From the NCBI RefSeq assembly GCF_003285265.1, contig NZ_CP030239.1:3504131-3568130 (forward strand): a stretch of DNA of 64,000 nucleotides. The letters run 5' to 3'. Position numbers and translations under genes: made by a program. Of this stretch, positions 1 to 9,394 are shown in pieces. The notes beneath the pieces are model-generated. The model was given only the letters and a program-made list of their open reading frames with translations, was not told the origin of the DNA and did not search any database. Source of the stretch: Paracoccus mutanolyticus (GTDB lineage: Bacteria > Pseudomonadota > Alphaproteobacteria > Rhodobacterales > Rhodobacteraceae). Positions within the stretch are counted from its first letter, which is position 1, and each line of letters begins with the position of its first letter.

Positions 1-771
1 GGGCCCAATCGGCGCGCGCCGTGCCGGTGGCGGGGTCGATCAACTGCGGCAAGCGGCCCTCGGGATCGAAGCTGAAGCCGCGCGCCTCGGTCGTGGCCAG
101 CGCCCGGTCGGTCAGCAGCGCGTGGCCGCCGCCGGCCAGCCTCACCGACCATGGCTCCTGCGCGCTGCGGCCGCCGATGGCGCGAAACTCGCCCATGTCG
201 ACCAGCGTATGCTCGGCCCCGCCGGCGCGCAGCAGATCGGTGATGCGGTCGGTGATGACACCTTGGGCAATGCCGTTCAGCGTCAACGCCTGGCCCGGCG
301 CCAGCAGGATGCGGTCGCAGGCTGATGCGGATGCGCTGGATTCCCAGGCTGGGCCGCGCCGCCGCAATGGCCTGCGCATCGCCCGCGGCATAGGCGCGCC
401 ACAGCGGCTGCACAGTCGGGTCGAAGCGGCCGCCGGTCGCGGCGTGGACATCCGGCCAGCCGCAGCGCCGCCAGCATCTCGGGGCTCGGGGCCAGCAGAT
501 AGCCGTCGCGGTTCAGCCGCGACAGCTCCGATTCGGCGCGGTAGAGGGTGAAGATCGCCTCGAGCCGGCGCAGTTCGGCCGCGGTTTCGCGCAGCAGGGC
601 CTGCGCACGGGCCGGGTCGGGATGGTTCAGGATCAGCGTGGTCGGCGCGCCCAGGGCCTGGCCGCGCCAGACCGTCGCCTGCGGTGCCGCCAAGAGCCCG
701 CGCGGCGACAGCAGCGCCGCCCCGGCGACGGCGGCCGAGATGGTCAGGAAGCGGCGGCGGTCAATGCGCAT
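1..771 (-). CDS. nosX: NosX, ApbE-type flavin transferase of the nos cluster (3' end outside window, frameshifted)
   Basis: Periplasmic FAD:protein FMN transferase thought to attach FMN to NosR. The start chosen is the ATG at 771 because GGGGGAGGG lies just upstream; a GTG at 777 is also in frame. The N-terminus carries a Tat signal (DRRRFL then an Ala-rich stretch). Further on the ApbE hallmarks are readable: LNGIAQGVITDR and VDMGEFRAIGGR. The reading frame changes near 460 and again near 320, so at least two single-base indels must be bridged, and the gene runs off the left edge. It overlaps the end of nosL by 11 bases, as expected for a coupled operon. Family and context leave little doubt; the frameshifts are probably sequence errors. 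Confidence 0.88.
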
Positions 772-1282
772 GAGCACCCTCCCCCTGCTCGGCCTCGCCG
801 CCCAGCACCTCGTCTGGGGTCAGTTCGTCGAAGCCCTGCACCGTGCCGCCCTTGTCCCGGGCAAAGGCCTCGGCCGCCTCGCGGGTGCCGAAGGGCACGA
901 TCTCGGCCCCGCCCATCGCCGCCTCGACCTTGGCGCCGACAACGTAAAAGGCGGATTTCGCGTCGATCCAGTTGTCGGCGCCGGGGTCGGCCCAGCTTTT
1001 CGCCTTGGCCATGTCCGAGACATAAAGCCCGCCGTAATCCTTGACCTCGTCCGGCATCATGGTGAAGGCCACCGTGTCGCGGGCCGAGGAGAACCAATAG
1101 GCCCCCAGGTCCTTCGACAGCACCACCTGGCCCTTGGGGCCTTCGTGCTCCATCAGGTTCATGCCGCAATAGCGGCCCACCGCCTCGGCTGTCATGGACT
1201 CGGGCGGCAGAGTGGCGGTGGCGTCCGGCTTGCAGCCCATCAGCGGCAGCATCAGCAAGGCGGCGATCAGAAGCGGTTTCAT
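761..1282 (-). CDS. nosL: NosL, outer-facing copper chaperone lipoprotein
   Basis: Intact 173-residue protein. It begins with a lipoprotein signal whose lipobox LMGC places the mature Cys at about residue 17. The NosL core follows, with CGMNLMEHEGPKGQ (Cys and Met ligands for Cu(I)) and a later WIDAKSAFYVVG segment typical of the family. NosL delivers Cu(I) for assembly of the CuZ centre of nitrous-oxide reductase. The C-terminus ends in an acidic, His-containing tail (EGAHAH) that could add metal affinity, which is inference. It follows nosY directly (nosY stop at 1283) and overlaps nosX. Confidence 0.95.
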   Translation of the reverse strand: MKPLLIAALLMLPLMGCKPDATATLPPESMTAEAVGRYCGMNLMEHEGPKGQVVLSKDLGAYWFSSARDTVAFTMMPDEVKDYGGLYVSDMAKAKSWADPGADNWIDAKSAFYVVGAKVEAAMGGAEIVPFGTREAAEAFARDKGGTVQGFDELTPDEVLGGEAEQGEGAHAH

Positions 1283-2098
1283 CTAGAGGTTCCTCCGCGC
1301 GAACACGGTCATGGCCAGGGCCAACGGCGCCAGGCACCAGGCCAGCAGCGCCCCGGCCAGCAGCCAGGGTGTCAGATGGGAATTGTCATAGACCCCGCCC
1401 ATGCCCGACAGCAGGGCAGCGCTGCCCTCGCCCAGCGTCAGCAGGCGATAGGCGTCGGTCGGATTGGCCAGCAGCGCCAGTCCATCAGCCCGCCCGGCAC
1501 GGCATGGCCGCCGCGCGCCACCAGCGCCGCCAGCAGCGCCATGTCGTAAAGCGCGACGAAGAACAGCCACAGCCCGATGGCAATGCCGGCAGCGGTCGAG
1601 CTTTCCTGCACCACGCTCGACGCCAGCACCCCCAGCCCCAGAAAGACCGCGCCCAGCAGCACCGAAACGGCGGTCATGAAGGCGAAGGCCTGCCAGCCCT
1701 CGGCGCCGTGGCGCCAGATCACGAAGACCGCGGCGCAGCCAAAGCCGATCACGGTGGCCAGCGCCAGAATGGCCGCTGGCCCAGGAACTTCCGGCGACCA
1801 CCTGCCAGCGCGCGAGCGGGTGGCTCAGCAGCAGCAGCAGCGTGCCGCGCTCGGCCTCGCGGGTGATGCTGTCATGCGACAGCAGCAGCGCGATCAGCGG
1901 CACCAGGAAGATGGTCAGGCTGGCCAGCCCCACCACCACCACGTCCAGCGCGGCAGTCGCGGTCGAGCCCGTCGGAGCCGAACCCAGGGCCGCGATGGCC
2001 CCGGCCAGCGCCGCCATGACGGCGGTCATCGAGACCACCCAGCGGTTGCGCACCCCTTCGGCCAGTTCGCGGCGGGCAATAGTCAGGATCGCGGACAT
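1283..2098 (-). CDS. nosY: NosY, membrane component of the NosDFY copper-maturation ABC system (two compensating frameshifts)
   Basis: Integral membrane permease of the NosFY ABC transporter that, with NosD, matures the CuZ site. The N-terminal part (MSAILTIARRELAEGVRNRW, first membrane helices, SHPLARWQVVAG) and the C-terminal part (LLANPTDAYRLL to the end) share one frame. About 100 central residues, including FAFMTAVSVLLGAVFLGLGV and LWLFFVALYDMALL, lie in another frame. The frame leaves near 1785 and returns near 1485, so the total length (271 codons) is family-like. The ATG overlaps the nosF stop as TGATG. Compensating indels in an otherwise well conserved gene suggest sequence error rather than decay. 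Confidence 0.9.
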   Translation of the reverse strand: MSAILTIARRELAEGVRNRWVVSMTAVMAALAGAIAALGSAPTGSTATAALDVVVVGLASLTIFLVPLIALLLSHDSITREAERGTLLLLLSHPLARWQVVAGSSWASGHSGAGHRDRLWLRRGLRDLAPRRRGLAGLRLHDRRFGAAGRGLSGAGGAGVERGAGKLDRCRHCHRAVAVLRRALRHGAAGGAGGARRPCRAGRADGLALLANPTDAYRLLTLGEGSAALLSGMGGVYDNSHLTPWLLAGALLAWCLAPLALAMTVFARRNL

Positions 2099-2929
2099 CA
2101 GGCGGCCTCGCGTTGCAGGAAATGGGCATAGATGTCGTCAAGGCTGGGGTCTTCCAGCGTGATCCGGGTCGCGCCCTGGTCCAGGAGCGCGCGCAGCACG
2201 GCAGGCTTCTCGTCCTGGCCCAGCTCGATGCGCCGCGGCGCGCCGTCCAGGACGCAGACAGGCGCGAGGGCAGCCCGGCCAGCGCCCGCAACTCCTCGAG
2301 CGTGCCGTCGGCGATCTTGCGGCCGCGGTTCAGCACGATGACCCGCTCGGCATGGCCTTCCAGCTCGGTCAGCGCGTGCGAGGACAAAAGCACCGTGGCC
2401 CCGGCCCGCGCCCGTTCGGCGACGATGCCGTAAAGCTCGCGCCGCAGGGCCGGGTCGAGACCCGAGGTCGGCTCGTCCAGAAGCAGCAGGCGGGGGTCTC
2501 CCAGCAGCGCCTGCGCCAGGCCCAACCGTTGCCGCATGCCCTTGGAATAGGTGCGCACCGGCCGGTCGGCGGCGTCCGACAGCCCGACGCGGGCGAACAG
2601 CGCGTCATGGCCGCGCGCCGGGAGGCCCTTCAGCCGGGCATAGAAGCCCAGCGTCTCGCGCCCGGAAAAGGCCAGGTGGAACTGCACGCTTTCCGGCAGA
2701 TATCCCAGCGCGCGCCGCGCCGCCTTGTCGCCGGGTCCGCGCCCAGCACGGTGATCCTGCCGCCATTGGGGCGGGTCAGGCCCAGCATCATCTTGATCTG
2801 CGTGGTCTTGCCGGCGCCGTTGTGGCCGACCAGCGCCACCACCTGCCCCGGCTCCAGCGCATAGCTGAGGTCGCTGACCACGGCGCGGCCGCCATAGGTC
2901 TTGCCGACATGGTCAAGGATCACGGTCAT
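2098..2929 (-). CDS. nosF: NosF, ABC ATPase of the NosDFY system (frameshifted)
   Basis: Cytoplasmic ATPase that powers NosY/NosD-dependent copper-site maturation. Visible motifs are Walker A GHNGAGKTT (about residue 35), the signature YSKGMRQRLGLAQALLG, Walker B LLLLDEPTSGLDP and the switch histidine in SSHALTELE. The frame changes near 2735 (after ADPATRR) and near 2255 (after LAGLPSRL). The last exon-like piece reads EDPSLDDIYAHFLQREAA and stops in TGATG with the nosY start. The start ATG at 2929 abuts the nosD stop. About 276 residues after repair, normal for NosF. Confidence 0.92.
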
Positions 2930-4250
2930 CTAGAGCGGCCTTTCGGAATTCGGGCGCATCAGCGCATGGCTGTCGGTGACGCCGCCCGGCAGCAGCGCGG
3001 GAAAGCGGCTTTGCGCGAAACGCAGGATCTGCACGGCGGGGCTGGTCAGCAGCAACCGGGCCTGCGGCGCGGTCCACATCACCTTGTCCACCATGTCGCT
3101 CGGGCGATAGGGGCTGTCGGCCAGCCCGTCGCCGTCCAGGTCGCAAGCGGCATTGTCGGACCAATAGTTGCCGATGCCGTCCAGCGACCATTCCAGATAG
3201 CGAGTGCCCACGTATTTCACCTGGATGCGGTTGCCGATGAAATCGTTGCGGGCGACCTGGTTGCCCTCGGCCCCGGCAGTGAAATGAATGCCGATGGCGC
3301 AGCCCTGGAAACGGTTGCCGATGAAACGATTGCGGTTGGCGTTATAGATGAACACGCATTTTTCCGGCGCGATGCGGCTGCCGGTGACAGAGACCTCGGC
3401 TTGCGGGACGCCCGGCTCGGCGCTGGTGCCCATGTCGCGCCAGCGGCTTTCCGGGGCGGGACGGCCGGTCACGCGGTTCCTCTCGATCACCGAGCGGTTG
3501 GCCGAGTTGAACAGGAAGCCATAGTCGCGGTCGTTGTCCGAACTGTTGCCGACGATCCGCAGCCGGTCCGAGAACATGATCGCATAGCCCATGCCGTTGT
3601 CCTGCGAGCGGTTGTCCTCGATCGTGCTGTCGGCGGTGTTCATGTAATGGATGGCAAAGCGGGTGCCCCGGATGTCGTTGCCCCGGAACACGTTGCGTTT
3701 CGACACCGAGACGAAGATGCCGTCGCGGCCCAGGGTGATGGTGTTGCCCTCGACCACGGCACCGGGGGCGTTCCAGACGCTGACGCCATTGCCCAGTTCC
3801 GACTGCCGGCCGCGACGTCCTTCGATGCGGTTGTCGGCCACCACGCTGTCGCGGGCGCCCTGGATGCGGATGCCGTGCAGGTTGTCGCGCAGCGTATTGC
3901 CGCGCACCTGCGCGCCCCTGGCGCGCTTGGTCAGGAAGATGCCCGAATCCATCCGGTCCAGATCGCTGCCCGAGCCGGTCACGGCAGGCCGCTGATCGCA
4001 CGTCCGGGGCGTCGACCGCGATCACATGGCCCTGGCCCCGGCCGTCGACCACGGCGCCGGCTTCGCCGCGCAGGGTCGCGGCGTCTCGATCAGCAGGGGG
4101 CCGCGCCAGCGCCCGGCCCCCAGCAGGATCTCGTCCCCAGCCACGCCTGGCCAGCGCCGATGCCAGCGCGGCATCGTCGGCCGGCTGCCAGACCCGCGCC
4201 GCAAGCGGCGAGGCGAGGCAGATCAGCAGCAGGGCAAGGGACAGGCGCAT
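2930..4250 (-). CDS. nosD: NosD, periplasmic beta-helix copper-maturation protein (frameshifted)
   Basis: Periplasmic partner of NosFY. It has a Sec signal ([18 protein letters not shown]) followed by many right-handed beta-helix turns, each with G-N-x pattern strands (for example VVADNRIEGR, VEGNTITLGRDGIF, IEDNRSQDNGMGY), then FIGNRFQGCAIGIHF and a C-terminal ISDNAACDLDGDGLADSPY segment typical of the CASH domain. The start ATG at 4250 overlaps the nosZ stop as TGATG. The frame shifts near 4140, 4085 and 3985, all in the first 90 codons; the remaining 350 residues read in one frame. About 440 residues after repair. Confidence 0.92.
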
Positions 4251-6179
4251 CAGGCTTTTTCCACCAGCATGCGGCCCTTCATCTCCATGTGCATGGCATG
4301 GCAGAACCACGAACAGTAATACCAGTAGACGCCCGGCCGGTCGGCCTTGAAGGTGACGGATGCGGTCGCCTGCGGCGCCACCTCCATGTTGATGCCGTAG
4401 TTGATGATCGAAAAGCCGTGGGTCAGGTCCTCGACATCGTCGATGTTGGTGACATAGACCGTCACCTCGTCGCCCTGCTTGACGGTGAAGCTGTCCAGCC
4501 CGAAGATCGGCGCCGAGGAGGTCATGTAGACCCGCACCTTGTTGCCGTCGCGGATCACCTCGCTGTCGACCATCAGGTCGATGTTGTCGGCCTTGGCCTG
4601 CGCCACCGCATCGGCAAAGAAGGGATCGTTGCGGTCCCAGACCGAGACGGGGTTGATCTTCGATGCGTGCACGATGGTCGCGTCATGCGGCTCGGCAAAG
4701 GTCGGGTTGTCGTGGACGATCTTCATCTCGTCGCCCGAGATGTCGATCAGCTGGTCGCATTCCGGCTTCAGCGGCCCGACGTTCAGGAACCGGTCCTTCG
4801 AGAACTTGTTCAGCGAGATCAGCCACTTGCCGTCCGCTTCCTTGGTCTGGCCCATCGAGGTGTGGTTGTGGCCCGGCTGGTAGTGCACGTCCAGCTTCTG
4901 CCGGATCGGGTCGGACTGCTCGCCCTGATAGGCCGGATGGCGTCGGGGGATTTCATGCCACGGCAGCCTAGGTGATCGCTGGACAGCGTGGTATAGGCGT
5001 TGCCCGCCCGTCATAGGCGGTGTGCAGCGGACCCAGTCCCAGCTCCGGCTCGGCCACCACGCAGTCGCGGCCCTGGATCTTGTCGGCGAAAAGGTCGTCG
5101 AACTTGCGCACGTCGAACACCGTAACCGTGGGCGACAGCTTGCCGTTCGCGACGATATGGATGCCGTCCGGCGCGGTGTTGATGCCGTGCGGGCCGTTCG
5201 CGACCGGGATATAGCGCACCAGCCTGTTCTTGTCGCCGGTGCCGTCCAGCACGCGCACGCCGTTCCTGACCTCGCCCTCGCCGGCCTTAACGGCGGCCTC
5301 GATGGCCTTCAGGTCGAAGACGGCCAGCCAGTCCTGGTCCTTCTCCATCATCTCTTCCAGCGTCACGCCGCCTTCCGAGTTGTAGCAGGTCGCGAAGGCG
5401 TATTTGCCCTGGTAATCGGCATCGACGTTGTCGAGGTTGCCGTCCACCTTGATCTGCCAGGCGACCTCCATTGTGTCGCCGTCGATGGCCGAGAAGATCG
5501 AGAAATACTGCTTGGGATCGTCCAGCACGCTGCCGTCGTTGGGCAGCGGCACGCCGTCCTCGCCGTTGGCGAAGACATAGCCGGTGCGCGGGTATTTCTG
5601 CACTCGCAGCCCGTGCACGGTGTGCTGGTTCGGCAGCTCGATGATCTTGTCGCATTTCATCACGTCCAGCCGGACGCGGGCGACACGGGTGTTGGCCTTG
5701 TCGTTGATGAAGAAGTAGCGCCCGTCATAGGTGCCGTCGGTAAAGGACGGGTGCGGGTGGTGGGCGTCGCCGTTGGTATAGACGCCGCCCTTGTCCTTCA
5801 GGAACTCGACCGTCTCGGGGGTCAGCCCTTCGGTCAGCACCTTGCGGGATTCGTTGGTCAGGCCCCAGCCGGTGGCGCTTTCGCGGTTGAAGATCGGCAC
5901 GCGGATCAGTTCGCGCATCGAAGGCAGGCCCATGATGCGCACCTCGCCCGAATGGCCGCCGGAAGCAGGACGTAGTATTCGTCCAGCTCGCCCGGATGCA
6001 CGACATACGCCTGGTTGCCGGGCGTCCCTGCGCCAAGGCCGGCGCAGGCGGCCGCAGCCGCGGCATGGCCGGCAGCCCGACCGATCAGGGCGCGCGGCAG
6101 CTAATCCGCCGGCGGCTGCGGCCACCGAGCTGCCCAGCAGCTGGCGGCGGTTCAGTCGGAAATCGTTCCTGTCGGTCAT
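4250..6179 (-). CDS. nosZ: NosZ, clade I nitrous-oxide reductase (frameshifted)
   Basis: Periplasmic copper enzyme that reduces N2O to N2. The Tat signal ([10 protein letters not shown] then AAAAGG) marks clade I. The beta-propeller CuZ domain includes [16 protein letters not shown] and [12 protein letters not shown]. The C-terminal cupredoxin ends with the CuA ligand motif [12 protein letters not shown]. The start at 6179 has AGGAG seven bases upstream and overlaps the nosR stop. Indels affect residues after the signal (about 6090-5950) and the linker to the cupredoxin domain (about 5000-4930). In the linker, CGGCCTAT would restore AIR-AYQGEQ if one G were added. About 643 codons, as in Paracoccus homologues. 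Confidence 0.95.
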
Positions 6180-8460
6180 CTCATGCTCCTTTGGAATCGG
6201 GGATTTTCAGGGCTGCCGCCTGCTGGGCGCGATAGGCCGGCGGCGTCGTGGTGGGGGTTGGGGATGCGGCGGCGTGGCGGCGGCGGCGCGGCGCTGCGGG
6301 CCAGCTTTTCGCGCCGGGCCTTGACGGTGATCATGTGCGGGCAGCGGGTGTCGTCGTGGTAAAGCACCTGGCAGTTCATGCAGTAGATGCATTCGTTGAC
6401 GTTGATCTGGCCCTCGGGGTGGATGGCCTGAACCGGGCAGTCGTTGGCGCAGCGCTGGCAGGGGCTGCCGCATTCCGGCCAGCGCTTCAGCCATTCGAAC
6501 ATGCGCATCCGCCCCGGGATCGCCAGCGCCGCGCCCAAGGGGCACATGTACCGACAATAGAAGCGCTCGATGAACAGCCCCGGCAGCAGGCAGGCCAAGG
6601 CGAACAGCACGAAGCCCCATTCGCGCATGAATTTCAGGATGATGGCGGTCTTGAAGGGCTCGACCTCGGCATAGATCTCGGCATCCGACAGCGAATAAAG
6701 CGACAGGCCGAACAACCCCAGGAAGATCATGTACTTGATCGGCCACAGCCGTTCGTGCAGCCCCCAGGGCAAGGTGATCTGGGGAAAGCGCAGCCAGCGC
6801 GCGACGGTGTTCGACAGCTCCTGCAGCGCACCGAAGGGGCAGAGCCAGCCGCAGAACGGCCCCCGGCCCCAGAACAGCAGCCCCGCCGCGACCGCGCACC
6901 ACAGGATGAAGACCAGAGGCGCCGCCAGGAAGTAATCCCAGGAAAACCCCGAAAGCAGCGCGTTGAAGAAGGTCAGCACGTTCACGACCGACAGCTGCGT
7001 GTGGACCATCCAGCCCAGCCAGACCAGGGTGAAGGTCAGATAGGCGCGCCGCACCCACAGGAAGGTGCGCGGGTACTTCGTCAGCACGTCCTGGAAGAAG
7101 AAGATCGCCGTCAGCACCGCCAGCGCCGTGCCCAGGATGGCGATCTGGATGCGGTTCATCTGCCACATGGTTTTCCACAGCGCCGGGCCGTCGTCCTCGG
7201 GCGCGGGCTGGCCGACCTGGGCGCGGGGCTGCGGCTGCGGATTGGGCTCGGCGGCGGCGGGGGCCGGTTCGGGCGCGGGCAGCAGGTAGCGTTCCGGGAT
7301 CTGATAGGCCAGGTCGAAGGGCAGCGTGGCCTTGTCGCGGCCCTGGGTCTGGCGCTGCACCAGCAGTTGCAGGTCGAAGGGCCGGGTCACGTCGAAGGTG
7401 AAGTCCTGCGGCACCACGAACAGCGCGATCTCCTTCAGGCGCGGCGCGCCCTGGGCGGCCAGCACGGGGATTCGGGTGTGGTCGTGGTCCTTGAAGCGCA
7501 GGCCCTGGCCGTCCTGCATCAGCTCGATGCGGTCGAAGATGCCGCCGCGCACATAGCCCGAGCCCTTGAACGAATAGGCGCCGTCGCCCGCCACCAGCAG
7601 CGCCGACTGGCCGGGTTTCAGCTTGGCCGCCAGCCGGTCATAGGCGACATCGCCCAAAAGGCTGCGACCGATGGCCGGGACCGAAACCGGCGCCATGTAA
7701 AGGTCGATGAAGGGCGCCTCGGGCTCGGCGGCCTCGGGGCGGCCGGCGGCGGCGGGCTGGCCCGCATCGGCGAAGGCCTTGCTGACCTCGCCCACCGTCA
7801 GGACCAGCGAGCGGACCGAGCCGTCGCCCAGCAGCGTCTGCCAGTCCGCGGTCTGGGTCACGGCCGGGTCCAGCTCGCGCCGGACCTCGGCCGGCGCCGG
7901 TCCGGCGGCCACGCCCGAAAGCCGGCCCGAACGGATCAGCTTGACCGCCGAGCGCACGATGCTGTCGCCCATGACCAGCACCGTGACCGTGGCGCCCGAG
8001 ACGATTTCGGCCTGCGGCGGCTTCACCTCGCCGCTGCGCGACCGGCCCAGGTCGCTGCCGATCAGCCCGTTCAGCGCGGCCAGAACCTTGGCCTGGGGAT
8101 GCCGATCAGCACGATCGGCTCGTGATGCTCGACCAGGTTGATGCCCCGGATCACGCCCTGCGCGTCGATGCCGACGACGATTCGGATCGGCTTGCCGGAA
8201 TAGCCCGTCGAAGGCGTGAAGTCGCTGTTCAGATAGGCAAAGCCCAGCGCCTCGCCGCCCTTCAGCACGGGCACGATGGCCGGGTCGCCCTGCGGCGCGC
8301 CATAGGCATCGGCCCCCGCGAACAGCTGCGCGGGCGGGGTCTGCTCCAGCGCCTCGGCCAGCGTCATGGCTTGGGCCGAACCCGCGGCCAGCGGCAGCAG
8401 GCACAGCACGATCAGCCACAGCCCGCGACGGGCAAGGTGCAGAAGTTGCGGTACGGACAT
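6176..8460 (-). CDS. nosR: NosR, flavin and iron-sulphur membrane regulator/electron donor (one frameshift)
   Basis: Membrane protein needed for nos expression and for electron supply to NosZ. Start ATG 8460 (MSVPQLLHLARRGLW) has GGAG upstream. After the signal comes a periplasmic FMN-binding domain with the flavinylation motif SGATVT, then a set of transmembrane helices. Two CP-type motifs (CGWLCPFG and CRYMCPLG) sit in the membrane region. The cytoplasmic C-terminus holds two ferredoxin-type clusters (CQRCANDCP and CIYCMNCQ). One frameshift near 8097 (at IGIPQAKVLAALNGL) separates the first 120 residues from the rest. The literal stop at 6176 makes an ATGA overlap with nosZ; the last 35 Pro/Arg-rich residues may be altered by another indel. 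Confidence 0.94.
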
Positions 8461-8571
8461 CTGACGCTCCGGCTGGACAGCTGCCGCGAAGATGGCGCCG
8501 ACCCGGTGGCCCGAACGTTGCGCCAGCACAAATTCCCGTCCGAATTTGCGGCGGGTGGCGAAAATGGCCCG

Positions 8572-8848
8572 CTAGCCCCGGCCCGCCTCGTCCAGCAGCC
8601 GACGCGCCCAGCGCCCGGCAAGCCAGGCGGCCGGTACGCCCAGCGGCACCGCCAGCGCCACCGCCTGCTGCGGCGTCAACGCCGCAAGGCCCAGCGCCTG
8701 GCCCATCAGGCCCAGCATGAACAGGTTGATGGCCACCGCCCCCGCCGCAAAGACGTAAAGCAGCATCGACAGCTTCCAGACGGGCCAGCGGGGCGGGAGG
8801 GGATGATCGCTTTTCATGCCCGCATTTTTCACAAAGGATTTTTGTCAT
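8572..8848 (-). CDS. nosC: NosC-like small membrane protein upstream of nosR
   Basis: Position (first gene of nosCRZDFYLX) and a hydrophobic core identify it as the small NosC of Paracoccus; its function is unknown. The longest uninterrupted reading starts at a GTG at 8832 (86 residues) and contains two hydrophobic segments, LLYVFAAGAVAINLFMLGLM and VALAVPLGVPAAWLAG. A second frame opens with ATG 8848 and reads MTKILCEKCGHEKR, giving a CxxC motif. If one base were removed in the C-rich stretch near 8795 the two join into one protein with an N-terminal CxxC. I therefore extend to 8848. The relation of either start to the promoter box at 8851 is odd (see findings). Confidence 0.6.
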
Positions 8849-8850
8849 CC

Positions 8851-8864
8851 TTGACTTCCGTCAA
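8851..8864. promoter_or_regulatory. NNR/FNR-type operator between nos and nor
   Basis: TTGACTTCCGTCAA is a perfect inverted repeat (TTGAC-N4-GTCAA) matching the target of NO-responsive Crp/Fnr regulators (NNR, NnrR, DNR). Its centre is 70 bases before the norC start, so an activator bound at -41.5 would put the norC transcript start near 8899, with a 29-base leader. It is the only such box found between the two divergent operons. Confidence 0.8.
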
Positions 8865-8927
8865 GACTCGCCGCGCCCCGCCGCGCCATGTCAGGACCAT
8901 CGCCAACGACTCTCGGAGGTCATCGCC

Positions 8928-9380
8928 ATGCGCGAAGTCCTGACGAAGAGCATGGCCCGAAACATCTTCTATGGCGGGTCGCTGTTCTTCATACTCATCT
9001 TCATCGGCCTGTTCATTCACGGCCACTGGTACATCACCCATGTCTCGACCGATCAGGCGGGCCTGACGCCCTCGGTGGTGCGCGGCAAGCACGTCTGGGA
9101 AGAAAAGGCCTGCGTGAACTGCCATTCGATCCTGGGCGAAGGCGCCTATTTCGCGCCCGAGCTTGGCAACGTCATGAAACGCTGGGGCGTCCAGGAGGAC
9201 CCCGACATGGCGTTCGAGACCCTGAAGGGCTGGATGGACGCCCAGCCCTCGGGCGTCGAGGGGCGTCGCCAGATGCCGCAATTCCACCTGAACGATCAGG
9301 ATGTCCGCGCATTGTCGGATTTCCTGCTGTGGACCGGGCGGATCAACACCCAGAACTGGCCGCCGAACGACGCCGGTTAA
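8928..9380 (+). CDS. norC: NorC, cytochrome c subunit of nitric-oxide reductase
   Basis: Intact 150-residue membrane-anchored monohaem cytochrome c. The N-terminal anchor helix is GGSLFFILIFIGLFIHGHWY (about residues 16-35). The haem c site CVNCH is near residue 62, and the Met ligand is probably in RRQMPQFHL. GGAGG precedes the ATG. NorC passes electrons from the periplasmic pool to NorB, which reduces two NO to N2O. First gene of norCBQDEF and the gene best placed to use the NNR box upstream. Confidence 0.97.
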   Translation: MREVLTKSMARNIFYGGSLFFILIFIGLFIHGHWYITHVSTDQAGLTPSVVRGKHVWEEKACVNCHSILGEGAYFAPELGNVMKRWGVQEDPDMAFETLKGWMDAQPSGVEGRRQMPQFHLNDQDVRALSDFLLWTGRINTQNWPPNDAG

Positions 9381-9394
9381 CAGGGGGAACAACC

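Noticed and set aside
2822..4975. A 717-codon open frame on the plus strand
   Set aside because: It is the antisense shadow of nosD and nosZ; high GC removes stop codons. Its composition (His, Ala, Val, Arg rich) matches no family.
1283..8460. Reading the nos genes as true pseudogenes
   Set aside because: Overlaps (TGATG, ATGA), ribosome sites and all catalytic motifs are kept, and the indels are single bases often in homopolymers, which fits error better than loss of function.
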